64,000 bases of DNA from Sphingomonas sp. SCN 67-18. GTDB taxonomy: Bacteria; Pseudomonadota; Alphaproteobacteria; Sphingomonadales; Sphingomonadaceae. The translations under genes and the position numbers were made by a program. How positions within the stretch are numbered: the stretch's first letter is position 1; every line of letters starts with the position of its first letter. This document shows positions 31,245-39,856 of the stretch, one piece after another. Location: NCBI RefSeq assembly GCF_001724715.1, contig NZ_MEFG01000005.1:51864-115863 (forward strand), in the 5' to 3' direction. Below the pieces are notes generated by a model. The model was not told the origin of the DNA. It saw only the letters and a program-made list of their open reading frames with translations, and ran no database searches.

Positions 31245-31927
31245 TGCCCGGTGCGCCGAAGGGTTACTTCGATGACGTAATAGAAGCGCTGCGCCGCAAT
31301 GGCACATTCAGCGACACACCCCCGGCCGCCCCGCAGCGGCCTACCGGCATGTTCGGAGCGCCACCCCCTTTTATGAGCACGCCCCCCATTGCGCCGAGTT
31401 CGGTTCAGATGGAGCCGAGGTCGATGGCGACGCTGCCGACCGCCAAGCCATCCTTCTTCGGCCAAGGCGGGACCGGGCGACAGATCGTCGGTATTCTCGG
31501 AGATGCGCTTTCTGCGGCGGGGGGCGGGCAGGGCGTCTATGCGCCGATGATGCAGCAGCAGCGTATGTTCAAGCAGCAGTCGCAGCGTGAGGACGAGCGC
31601 AGCCGCTTGCTGGCGGATCGGCAAATGGAATTGGCCCGGTTCAAGGCCGCCAATCCCGATGAACCGTCCATCATCCGAACGGCCCGGTCCCTTGGCCTCC
31701 AGCCGGGGACCGATGCGTTCACCTCGTTCGTGACGAACGCGGTCATGGCCCCCCGCTACATGATGATGGGCAGCCCGGAGACGGGACAGTCCATCGTTCA
31801 GGTGGGCGGAATGAGTGACGGTCCCTCGCCAAGCCTCTCCCGCGTTACTGACGCATCCAGCTACGATGCGCTGCCGTCCGGGGCGCACTTCCTTGATCCA
31901 GATGGCAATGAAAGGGTGAAGCCATAA
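31244..31927 (+). CDS. Internal virion protein
   Basis: 227 residues, TGATG-coupled at both ends. Pro-rich N-terminus (PPAAPQRPTGMFGAPPPFMS), a glycine patch, and a Gln/Arg-rich helix MMQQQRMFKQQSQREDERSR. No catalytic motif. By place between the S74-like protein and the large internal protein it is likely one of the ejected internal proteins of a podovirus. Confidence 0.65.
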   Translation: MPGAPKGYFDDVIEALRRNGTFSDTPPAAPQRPTGMFGAPPPFMSTPPIAPSSVQMEPRSMATLPTAKPSFFGQGGTGRQIVGILGDALSAAGGGQGVYAPMMQQQRMFKQQSQREDERSRLLADRQMELARFKAANPDEPSIIRTARSLGLQPGTDAFTSFVTNAVMAPRYMMMGSPETGQSIVQVGGMSDGPSPSLSRVTDASSYDALPSGAHFLDPDGNERVKP

Positions 31928-34452
31928 TGGCGAATCCGTGGGATACAGCGCCGATTGTGCGCAAGGCCGGGTCGAACACGATCGCGACCATGCCCCCTGC
32001 CGGGCCGAAGCCTCCGCCCGGCTTTGCGCCGGCCTCTACGAACGCGCCTATCGCATTCCAGCCTGGCGGCCCGGAAGACCCTGCGGTGATTGCGGCTCAG
32101 GCTCGCGCCAAGGCCGAAGCCGACGCAGAGGCGGCCATTCGGGTGGCGGCTGCGAGGGATGCGATGGACCGCGCCGCCGAAAAGGAAAAGGCGGAGCAGG
32201 CGAAGGCAGGCCAGATTGCCGATTTGACGCAGCGTGACGCCAACCTGATGTCGCTGGCGAACCAGTTGATCAGCACGGAATTGTCATACGACCGGAATTT
32301 CCGTGGCGGCATTCCGAATTTCATCGCTGGCGTCTTTCCAAGCGCTGCCAAAGAGGCATTCAACAAAGAATCTGCCGCCCTTCTGGATGTAGGGCAGGCC
32401 GCATTTCGTATCCCCGGATCGGGCGACCAGAACGCGCAGGAGATGAAGTTCAAGCTTGATGCGTACAAGCCCAGCCCGACCGCCAGCGATGCTGCAAATG
32501 ATGTGAACTTCAATTATTTGCGGAGTAGAATTGATACGGAGAGGAAAGCGTTCAGCCTGCCCCCCATCAATTGGGCGTCGCTCAGGTCGTCGGCAATGGC
32601 AGACCAGTCAGCCAACCCCAATGAGGTCGCGAACTTCGCGCAGCCGCTGGCACCGCCCACGCTGACAGTGAGCCGTGACGGCAGCGGCGTGATGGGCGAC
32701 CCCAACGCCGGTGTTGGAATGCGAACCGCTGTCGCGGCAATGTTGCAACAGGGCAAGTCTCAGGCCGAAATCGAGGGTTTCCTGAAATCGCAGGGGGTGG
32801 AGCCGTCATCGGTTCAAGGGCTGGACGATGTGTTGCAGTGGCGTGCCCGCAATCCGGGCTACAAGGGTTCCTTCTCGATCAATCCTCTGCTGGAGCAGTC
32901 CGGGCCGTCCACCATCGGCAAAGTCACTGGAAGCCCGGCGGGCGAGTTTGTGCGTGGAGCATTGAATGGCACCATGCCCGGTATGCTGGATGAGGTGGCA
33001 GGCGGCATGGATAGCCTGTTCACCGGCCGTCCGCTGAGCGAGGCCATTGCTGAGGGCAATCTCAGAAAGCAGGCGGGCGCGGAGGCGTTTCCAACGTCAA
33101 ATGCGATTGGAAACGCGATTGGTGGTCTCGGTGCATTGCTAGGTATTGGGGCCGCCGTGCCAAAGGCTGTGAGCGGATTGGCCGCAAATCGCCTATTCGC
33201 TCCTCAGGCCCTTCTAGGGGATGCCGGGTATGGGGCGCTGTTCGGGGCGGGCGAGGACAACGAGGACCGTCTTGGCGGCGCATTGGATGGAGCAAAGTTC
33301 GGGGCCGCTGGTGGCGTTGCGGGTCGGGGCATGTTCGCGGGAGGCGGCAAGCTCCTGACGGGCGCGCGAGGTGCGTCGCAAGATCTGCTTTCACGCGGTG
33401 GCATGAACAACCTCACGATCGGACAGCGTGTTGGCGGCCGGCTGAAAGTGTTGGAGGACAAGCTCTCCGGTACGACGCTGATAGGCGATTTGATCAGCAA
33501 GCGACGTGGCGAGGGGATGGCCGATTTCAACCTAGGCACATTTCTCCAGTTCGATCCATCGATCAGCGCCACCGGGCCGGAGGGTATCAAGCAGGCCGGT
33601 CAGGTCGTCAAGAAGACCTATGCCGACGCCCTCAACGGCGTGGATGTCCCGATCGACGATGTCTACAACGCCGCGCAAAAGGCGACCAACTTGCGCGGGA
33701 GCGCAATCCCCGGCCTCAGCGAGGATTATCAGTACATCCTTGCCAACAAGGTGGGGCCGATAGCTGGTGCGAGCGACACGCTCACGGGCCGACAGGCTCA
33801 GGACATGATTCGTGTGCTGCGTCGTCAGAAGGCGGCTTATGGCAAGCAGGCGAGCAGCGGGGCCAATCCGAAGGCGGCCGACATGGTGTCGGCCCTACAG
33901 GAGGTCGAGGACAATATCATGGGGCTGCTCAACCGGCAGTCGCCGGGGACGGTCCCGGCCCTTGACCGTGCGAACAAGCTCTATGCACAGAAGAAAATCC
34001 TTGAAGATGCAGTGATTGCAGGCCGCAACACGGGCGATATCTTCACGCCCGCCCAGCTCGGCAACTCTATGCTGAAGAACACCCGCATGTTTGGAGGCAG
34101 CACCAAGGCTGCGGAAGGCAACATGCCGTTCTTCGATTGGCAGCGGGCGGGGCAGGAGGTCTTGCCTTCGGCGGTGCCGAATAGCGGAACCGCAGATCGC
34201 GCAATGGCCGCACTTCTCCTCCCCTCTGTGCTGGGAGGCGCTGGAGCGGGGCTTGGGGTTATCGATCCCAGCACCGCCGCGATGATTGCATCGCTGTCGC
34301 TGCCCTTCACAAAGACGGGCCAGAAGGCTGCCGGAAAGCTGCTATCTGGCCGCTCCGACAGGGCTATTTCGCTTGGCGAGGAGGTCAGAAAGAAGATGCA
34401 GCTGGGCGGAATGTTCGGCGCATCGCTCAGCGCGCAGACGGCGGTTCGTTAG
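31927..34452 (+). CDS. Large internal virion/DNA-ejection protein
   Basis: 841 residues. N-terminus is disordered and Pro-rich, residues 50-110 are Ala/Glu helical, and the central region (330-470) has amphipathic glycine-rich segments (AIGNAIGGLGALLGIGAAVP; DGAKFGAAGGVAGRGMFAGG) that could insert in membranes, as in ejection proteins building a trans-envelope conduit. The C-terminus has LLLPSVLGGAGAGLGVIDPS. No lytic transglycosylase motif seen. It is the largest gene of the head/ejection block and the last before a set of opposite-strand genes. Confidence 0.7.
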   Translation: MANPWDTAPIVRKAGSNTIATMPPAGPKPPPGFAPASTNAPIAFQPGGPEDPAVIAAQARAKAEADAEAAIRVAAARDAMDRAAEKEKAEQAKAGQIADLTQRDANLMSLANQLISTELSYDRNFRGGIPNFIAGVFPSAAKEAFNKESAALLDVGQAAFRIPGSGDQNAQEMKFKLDAYKPSPTASDAANDVNFNYLRSRIDTERKAFSLPPINWASLRSSAMADQSANPNEVANFAQPLAPPTLTVSRDGSGVMGDPNAGVGMRTAVAAMLQQGKSQAEIEGFLKSQGVEPSSVQGLDDVLQWRARNPGYKGSFSINPLLEQSGPSTIGKVTGSPAGEFVRGALNGTMPGMLDEVAGGMDSLFTGRPLSEAIAEGNLRKQAGAEAFPTSNAIGNAIGGLGALLGIGAAVPKAVSGLAANRLFAPQALLGDAGYGALFGAGEDNEDRLGGALDGAKFGAAGGVAGRGMFAGGGKLLTGARGASQDLLSRGGMNNLTIGQRVGGRLKVLEDKLSGTTLIGDLISKRRGEGMADFNLGTFLQFDPSISATGPEGIKQAGQVVKKTYADALNGVDVPIDDVYNAAQKATNLRGSAIPGLSEDYQYILANKVGPIAGASDTLTGRQAQDMIRVLRRQKAAYGKQASSGANPKAADMVSALQEVEDNIMGLLNRQSPGTVPALDRANKLYAQKKILEDAVIAGRNTGDIFTPAQLGNSMLKNTRMFGGSTKAAEGNMPFFDWQRAGQEVLPSAVPNSGTADRAMAALLLPSVLGGAGAGLGVIDPSTAAMIASLSLPFTKTGQKAAGKLLSGRSDRAISLGEEVRKKMQLGGMFGASLSAQTAVR

Positions 34453-34766
34453 GGGAGCAGGGACCAGACGGAGTATGTCAGGCCCAGGAGAAAAAGAACG
34501 ATCATGGTCCATGTAAACGCTCGCTCGAACAGTCTCAGCTTGCGATCGACGACGGGCCGACCGCGCCAATCCTTGCTGATGACGAGTTCCGTGCGGTTGC
34601 GCTTCCATGTGCGGTACTCATCGAGAAGTGCACCGCCCAACGCGAATCCAGCTCCAGCGGCCATTGCCCGCACCCAAAACGGGAATCCACCGGAAGAAGG
34701 GCCTGGGATATACACCGTGGGCGGCACGTCAGAGGCAGCCGCCAAGATGTTCAGGATCGTGGACAT
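34449..34766 (-). CDS. Membrane protein, accessory (moron-like) gene
   Basis: 105 residues on the opposite strand to the structural genes, overlapping the previous stop by four bases. Two hydrophobic segments (FWVRAMAAGAGFALGGALLD and AFTWTMIVLFLLGLTYSVWS) flank a basic loop. First of a minus-strand cassette wedged between ejection and tail-fibre genes, a usual place for lysogen-expressed extras. Function unknown. Confidence 0.6.
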   Translation of the reverse strand: MSTILNILAAASDVPPTVYIPGPSSGGFPFWVRAMAAGAGFALGGALLDEYRTWKRNRTELVISKDWRGRPVVDRKLRLFERAFTWTMIVLFLLGLTYSVWSLLP

Positions 34767-34941
34767 TCAGGGGCCTATTTACCCTGAAAGGCATAGCGGA
34801 TCAATGACGCCGGTTACGGTGTCGCGGGCTTCTCATCGAACTGTGTGGGATAGGGATAAAAGCTGATCACGCCGAGCGAGTGGGCGATTCCTCGCAGGGC
34901 ATGGTAAGGATGCACGGGAGTTTGGCGAAGAGGCGGGCTAG

Positions 34942-35168
34942 CTATTTGTTCATGATGTCAAAGAAGTCCATTTGTAGGCGATTTGATTTCGGTATAGCTT
35001 CCGGGAATGCTCGATAGAATGAGCGCTCAAAATCAACTTTATCTCTGGATGCATTTCCAATACCTATAGTTTGCCATAAGTGCTGACGCAGTGCATTGAC
35101 TCCGACTTCAGCCTCAAGAAATTGATGAAGCTTATATTTTCTTGAGCCGCCGGCATACACAACAGGAT
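34942..35168 (-). pseudogene. P63C-domain gene, 3' fragment
   Basis: In a different frame from the upstream part: LLDEANPVVYAGGSRKYKLH, then QFLEAEVGVNALRQHLWQTI and a C-terminal RAFPEAI...DFFDIMNK. This matches the end of P63C-domain proteins, which have a RKYKHHQFLTEDVGxxxLRxHL segment near the C-terminus. It continues the 35174-35923 gene after a frame change and a probable short deletion. Confidence 0.7.
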
Positions 35169-35173
35169 TTGCC

Positions 35174-35923
35174 TCATCTAACAGTGAACCATCCGAAAAA
35201 TTGAGGATGTTTGAAGGATTTAGGATTTTTCCTTTTTAAACCATAAATTTTATAGATCATATCAGCAAATTGATCCGGAAACTCTTTCTCCCAAGATCTG
35301 AATTCATCTCTAACAAATGCACTCCATTGCTTCAGATAATCTTCGCGCTTTGCATCCTCTATGTATCCTGTCGCAGTATCGACTAGATAAATGATGCCCA
35401 TCTTCGCAGATGAGCGCATGATGATTTCGGCTTGAATGGCGAGAAAGGCTTGGGAAGGTGCCAAGGCATCATCGTTTCGAGCCTGAATGAGCGCGTCACA
35501 CACTTCGATAAGGGTAGTAGCCTCATATCCGTCCGCGACCCCGCCAGGACCCGAATCGGTATCTAAGTGGCGGAAAAAAATCGGTTTTTCTATCTTTTCC
35601 CATAGAGAATCGCTGATTGCGGATCGTACCCCCTTGCGGGTCATCGTTCTCAGGAAGGCATTGCCGCCTTCGGATTTCAGGTTGAGGGCACGAGCCATTG
35701 CGGCTTTCGCAATTACCCTGCGCTTGTCGAATAGGTTGTAAACCTCGATTTCAACATCGCCGATCGGCAGAATTCCTTGGTGACTTGCGCGAGGCAGCCC
35801 GTCCGCATCTTTGATTTTCGCCCAGCGGGCTTGGGCCGCTCGTTTCGCAATGTCGCGGCGCTCTTCTCGGGTAAGGGTAAGGGCGCGTGCCGTGCCGCCC
35901 TTGCTTTGGGGAGTTTCTTCCAT
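35174..35923 (-). CDS. P63C-domain phage protein, 5' part of a broken gene
   Basis: 249 residues. GGNAFLRTMTRKGVRSAISD is followed by the P63C core: ADGYEATTLIEVCDALIQAR, APSQAFLAIQAEIIMRSSAK, MGIIYLVDTATGYIEDAKRE, LKQWSAFVRDEFRSWEKEFP and DQFADMIYKIYGLK, ending early at PQFFGWFTVR. The rest of the domain is found just downstream in another frame. P63C proteins are phage/prophage-borne and of unknown function. The DNA is clearly more AT-rich than the flanking virion genes, so this is an acquired cassette. As it stands the protein lacks its conserved C-terminal 70 residues. Confidence 0.8.
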   Translation of the reverse strand: MEETPQSKGGTARALTLTREERRDIAKRAAQARWAKIKDADGLPRASHQGILPIGDVEIEVYNLFDKRRVIAKAAMARALNLKSEGGNAFLRTMTRKGVRSAISDSLWEKIEKPIFFRHLDTDSGPGGVADGYEATTLIEVCDALIQARNDDALAPSQAFLAIQAEIIMRSSAKMGIIYLVDTATGYIEDAKREDYLKQWSAFVRDEFRSWEKEFPDQFADMIYKIYGLKRKNPKSFKHPQFFGWFTVR

Positions 35924-36170
35924 AGATGCACACCACGATGCTTGCTACATGACCGGGTTTATATGCTTGCTTGAGATATGCAAGCATAGATTTCTTGGCG
36001 CGCAACTTTTGCTTGCTTGGCCGCCGTTGTCCGCCGCCAAGATGGTCTTAGCCACGTCTGCCAGCACGTCGGCGTCATACCCGTTCGCTATGCCGCGCCT
36101 TTAGAAGACGCGCCGACCTAGCTTCTGGTCAGGACAGCCAGACCGAACGCGCCGCCAATCCAGCAATCCG

Positions 36171-36267
36171 TTGCAACACGTTCTGCGTGCTGCTATAACT
36201 CCAACACGCGCCCAGCCGGCTATATCCGGCAGCCGTTTTCCGAAATCCGAGAAAACAGGCAGGCGCG
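36171..36267 (+). promoter_or_regulatory. Duplicated late promoter-hairpin element, copy 2
   Basis: TTGCAA (36171-36176), 17-bp spacer, TATAAC (36194-36199) is a good sigma70-type promoter for the tail-fibre/lysis block, needed because the genes just upstream face the other way. It is followed by CACGCGCCCAGC, GCAGCCGTTTTCC and a GTTTTC/GAAAAC hairpin (about 36234-36256), in the same order as copy 1. Confidence 0.65.
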
Positions 36268-36897
36268 ATGCCCGTTGCAAATTGGTCCACGAATCCCGAC
36301 GAAAACACCGATGTTGGCGGCACCTACATTGGTGAGAACTGCCCGCCCGGCAACGTCAACAACGGCGAACGCAAGATCATGGCCGAAGCCAAGGTCAAGT
36401 TCGACGCGCTCGACGCATCGATTGCTGCCATTCAGGCGAATGTCGATCCCACGCTTACGGCGATAGGTGATCTCGTCACGTCCGAAAACAAGCTGCCCTA
36501 CTTCACGGGCGTGGACACTGCGGCGCTGACAGACCTCAGCCCGTTTGCCCGCACGATCCTTGACGACACTGACGCCAAGACGATGGCAGAGACAATCGGG
36601 GCGATCCGGGTCGTCGGGCAGAGCCTCGCACAGATCGGCTATCTCAAGATTCAGGTCGGGTCCAAGGAAGTGATCTTCCAGTGGGGCAGGGCATCCATCG
36701 CCCCCAATAGCTCGACGAGCATTTCCTACCCCACGCCGTTCAAGGAGTTCTCGACCGCTGTTGTCAGCGGCGCGGTGTCGATCGCCGGAGCGCAGGACAA
36801 CAATCCTGGGGTCACGTCCGCCGGCCTGAACAGTTTCGCCGTCTATTCCGCCCTCGACACGACAGTGACCGGCTTCTGGTTGGCGGTGGGGGTCTGA
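36268..36897 (+). CDS. Tail fibre protein with gp53-like C-terminal domain
   Basis: 209 residues. The N-terminus PVANWSTNPDENTDVGGTYI, then GENCPPGNVNNGERKIMAEA, is the common head-proximal anchor of phage tail fibres (NWS...N...I..G..PG.VN). The C-terminus from GYLKIQVGSKEVIFQWGRAS through SYPTPFKEFSTAVVSGAVSI is a gp53-like receptor-binding domain. It would attach to the virion and contact the cell surface. First gene after the duplicated promoter element. Confidence 0.8.
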   Translation: MPVANWSTNPDENTDVGGTYIGENCPPGNVNNGERKIMAEAKVKFDALDASIAAIQANVDPTLTAIGDLVTSENKLPYFTGVDTAALTDLSPFARTILDDTDAKTMAETIGAIRVVGQSLAQIGYLKIQVGSKEVIFQWGRASIAPNSSTSISYPTPFKEFSTAVVSGAVSIAGAQDNNPGVTSAGLNSFAVYSALDTTVTGFWLAVGV

Positions 36898-36898
36898 G

Positions 36899-38980
36899 AT
36901 GCGGAAGTATTTCGACACCATCCTTGATCCGCGCGGTGAGCCTGTTGAAAAGGCGGAAATCCGCGTTCGCAAGGCCGATGGCTCGGACGCATCGCTCTAT
37001 TCCGACAATGCGGGCGCGGCACTTGCCCAGCCGGTCCTTACGAACAAGCTGGGCTATTTCGAGTTCTTCGCCCCGGACGGGGTATATACGCTCGACGTGC
37101 GCTATACCGGCGCTGCGGCGAAGATCATCAACGGCGTAGAAATCTACGAGGATCAATCGCAGCTCGCGACGATCAATCGGCTGGTTGCCGACGTTGATAT
37201 GCTGAAAAGCCAGACGCCTCCGCTGCCTGGCTCAACCGCGATCATCATCGCGGACAAGTCCGCCTTGGCAGCCATTGTGGGGCAGGCCGAAGATACTCCG
37301 GTCTACCTCACGCAGGATGGCGGCAATGAAGGTACGTTCGTCTGGCGGCTGGGAGATTACACCAGCGAGGTCGCTGGCGATCCGGACAAGGACTTCTATC
37401 TGGAGGCCGATGCGGTCGATGCCGGCACGGGCGCTTGGGTCAGAACCTTCGACAGCGCAAAATTCCTTTCTGCCAGCGCAGGCTCATCGCTTATCGGGTT
37501 CCTGCACACCGCACTGAACGCCGTCACCCGCACCGTCAAAGCCAAATTGCTCCAAATGCCGTTGACCCCCGAGGACTTCCGGGGGCCGGGTGATACCGAC
37601 ACGCAGGCACTCAAGCGGTTTGCTGCCGCGCTCGGTAATGGCGTGAATGGTCAGATCGAGGCTGCTTACACGGTATCCGGCGTAATCGACGTTCTGAACA
37701 AGAGCCATTTCCGGATCTTCGGGAATGGCTCGATCAAGATGGCGGATGGGGCGGCTGCGGATGATGCGCATTCGACGCTTCGCTTCACCGGGTGCAGTAA
37801 CTTCTCCGTCGAAGACATCACCATCAACGGCAACCGCGCCAATCGGACCCCCGCTGAATCGAGCGGTCATAACGTTCGGGTTCGATCCTGTGCCTATGCC
37901 GTCTTCCGCAACGTGAAATCGATCAACAGCGTAACCGATGGCTTTCATATCGCCTCGGAAGCCCCTGACGATAAAGCGACGCACAGCCACCATATGCTTT
38001 TCGACAGTTGCATTGCCGACAACAGCTTTCGAAACGGCATGTCCATCATCCAGTTGAACAATTCCGAGGTGCGGGGCGGATCGTTTCGGAATAGCACTGG
38101 CACCGCCCCGCAAGCCGGCATCGATATCGAGAGCAACGCGGATGACGCGGAGAACTCGAACGAACTGCTGCATGTGACCGGCGTCGATCTGAGCGGGAAC
38201 GCCGGGTACGGCCTCGCCATTGCCGGTCCATCCGATCCCCGCCGCATCTGGATCACGGACTGCACGTTTATCGACAACACCGCGGGCGCGATGATGCTGG
38301 CAGGCGCGGATATATTCGTGGTCCGGCCGCTGATCTCGGGCGGCGGCTCCGGCCTGACGCGCGGAGTGATCGACGTGCCTTCGTCCGCATCGGAAGTCGG
38401 CCGCATTGAGATCAACGCGCCGAAGTTCAGGAACATCACGACCACGACGCAATCGCTACTCTACGTCCATTCTGTCTCTGTCGGCTCGGTGACCATGCTG
38501 AATGTCGATTGTGACAGTTGCGCGCGGATCGCGGACTTTCAGGCTCCGAATTGCCGGTTGCAAGGCGGCGTGGTGAGCGCCTCGACGCTCGCGGTCGGTG
38601 CTGTCTCATTCGGAGCCAGCGCGGCGCGCGGCGAGGTGAGCGGGCTGACGCTCTCCAATTTCAACAAGACCGCCATCCTGTCGCTGGCCGACGATGTGCG
38701 GATCATCGAGAACACACTGCGCGAGCCGACCGCGAACGATAACACGGGTATAATCCGCGTGTTCAGCGGCAGCGGCGCGACGGTGCGGGCTAACAAGCTG
38801 GTCCGGGCATCGTCAGGGGCAGGCTACGGCATCGTCAGCGCTGTGAAGATCGATCGGCTTGAGGGGAACCGGGTCGAGGGCTTCACCGGCAACCCGTATG
38901 CTCTGACGGGGACGCCCATCGTCGCGCGGGGGAACATCGAGAATGGGGCGCTGCGTACCGGCGAAACGGTGATCGCATGA
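36899..38980 (+). CDS. Tailspike with parallel beta-helix
   Basis: 693 residues. Residues 1-75 form a small immunoglobulin-like anchor (FDTILDPRGEPVEKAEIRVR; LGYFEFFAPDGVYTLDVRYT). Residues about 215-680 are right-handed beta-helix coils of the pectate-lyase superfamily: FRGPGDTDTQALKRFAAALG, VEDITINGNRANRTPAESSG, NVRVRSCAYAVFRNVKSINS, VTDGFHIASEA and further coils. Such spikes bind and often cleave capsular or exopolysaccharide. The catalytic carboxylates cannot be picked out by eye. It starts two bases after the fibre gene. Confidence 0.85.
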   Translation: MRKYFDTILDPRGEPVEKAEIRVRKADGSDASLYSDNAGAALAQPVLTNKLGYFEFFAPDGVYTLDVRYTGAAAKIINGVEIYEDQSQLATINRLVADVDMLKSQTPPLPGSTAIIIADKSALAAIVGQAEDTPVYLTQDGGNEGTFVWRLGDYTSEVAGDPDKDFYLEADAVDAGTGAWVRTFDSAKFLSASAGSSLIGFLHTALNAVTRTVKAKLLQMPLTPEDFRGPGDTDTQALKRFAAALGNGVNGQIEAAYTVSGVIDVLNKSHFRIFGNGSIKMADGAAADDAHSTLRFTGCSNFSVEDITINGNRANRTPAESSGHNVRVRSCAYAVFRNVKSINSVTDGFHIASEAPDDKATHSHHMLFDSCIADNSFRNGMSIIQLNNSEVRGGSFRNSTGTAPQAGIDIESNADDAENSNELLHVTGVDLSGNAGYGLAIAGPSDPRRIWITDCTFIDNTAGAMMLAGADIFVVRPLISGGGSGLTRGVIDVPSSASEVGRIEINAPKFRNITTTTQSLLYVHSVSVGSVTMLNVDCDSCARIADFQAPNCRLQGGVVSASTLAVGAVSFGASAARGEVSGLTLSNFNKTAILSLADDVRIIENTLREPTANDNTGIIRVFSGSGATVRANKLVRASSGAGYGIVSAVKIDRLEGNRVEGFTGNPYALTGTPIVARGNIENGALRTGETVIA

Positions 38981-39186
38981 CCACTTCGCCCGAGCAACTC
39001 GCGGGACGTCTGCTTCGGGTGGAGCAGAACATGGCGACCAAGGCCGACGTTGAAGCGATCCGAAGGGACATCGCTGGGTTGGTTGAGGCGTGGGAAACCG
39101 CCACTGGCGCGCTCAAATTCGTAAAGTGGTTCGCGACCTTCCTCGCGGCGCTCGGCAGCCTCTGGATCGTCTGGAAGCAGCTATGA
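38977..39186 (+). CDS. Holin-like protein
   Basis: 69 residues: an N-terminal amphipathic/coiled-coil half (LAGRLLRVEQNMATKADVEA) and one transmembrane helix near the C-terminus (FVKWFATFLAALGSLWIVWK). This topology and its place directly before the endolysin suggest a holin or holin-associated protein. ATGA overlaps on both sides. Confidence 0.65.
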   Translation: MTTSPEQLAGRLLRVEQNMATKADVEAIRRDIAGLVEAWETATGALKFVKWFATFLAALGSLWIVWKQL

Positions 39187-39653
39187 GCAATGCCAAGACC
39201 CTCGCCAGCGTCATCGGCTTCCTAGCGGCCGGGTTTGCAACCGTCACCGTCGCTACCCATGAGGGCGAGGAGCGTGTCGGCTATGTCGATATCGCGGGCA
39301 TCGCGACCAAATGCTTCGGCGATACCAACGATGCGGTCGTGGGCAAGCGCTACACCCGCGAGGAATGCGAGGCGTCGCTGGAGCGCCAGCTTATCGCCCA
39401 CGCCGAGCCGATCATGAAGTGCACGCCGGGGCTGAAGGGCAGGCCCTATGCGACCGCTGCCTCTGTGTCTCTGGCCTACAATATCGGGACCAAGGCGTTC
39501 TGCAATTCGACTGCTGCGCGCCGGTTCAATGCGGGTGACGTGGCTGGGGGCTGTTCTGCGATTCTGATGTGGAACAAGGCCGGCGGCAGGGTGGTGCAGG
39601 GGCTTGTCAATCGTCGGCTCAATGAAGCCGCGCTCTGCCGGAGGGATGTTTGA
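39183..39653 (+). CDS. Endolysin, GH24 lysozyme with signal-anchor
   Basis: 156 residues. The catalytic triad of T4-type lysozymes is present with correct spacing: E27 in THEGEE, D36 in GYVDIAG, T42 in IATKCFG. LAYNIGTKAFCNSTAARRFN and the C-terminal GLVNRRLNEAALC are also GH24 features. Residues 8-24 are a weakly hydrophobic Gly/Ala-rich helix, as in signal-arrest-release endolysins, so it may reach the periplasm by Sec and be activated on membrane depolarisation. Cleaves peptidoglycan glycan strands at lysis. Confidence 0.92.
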   Translation: MSNAKTLASVIGFLAAGFATVTVATHEGEERVGYVDIAGIATKCFGDTNDAVVGKRYTREECEASLERQLIAHAEPIMKCTPGLKGRPYATAASVSLAYNIGTKAFCNSTAARRFNAGDVAGGCSAILMWNKAGGRVVQGLVNRRLNEAALCRRDV

Positions 39654-39856
39654 TGGCACGATACTTTACGCGCAGGCAAGCAACAGCTTGGGTCGAGACC
39701 TTTGGCGATGGGTACTGGCCTGAATTTTCTCAATCGCAGGCACTCCCTTGTGTCAGCGATTTCGAAGCGACCGACACTGGCCTTCTGGACCATCGCGGTG
39801 ACCCGATCATGCGCGCCCCTAACCCTATCGGGTTTGGCCGAATGGACGAATGGTGA
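39653..39856 (+). CDS. 67-residue phage protein in the lysis cluster
   Basis: TGATG-coupled to the endolysin and to the spanin gene. Begins MARYFTRRQATAWVETFGDG and ends RAPNPIGFGRMDEW. Not hydrophobic; no family recognised. Confidence 0.6.
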   Translation: MARYFTRRQATAWVETFGDGYWPEFSQSQALPCVSDFEATDTGLLDHRGDPIMRAPNPIGFGRMDEW

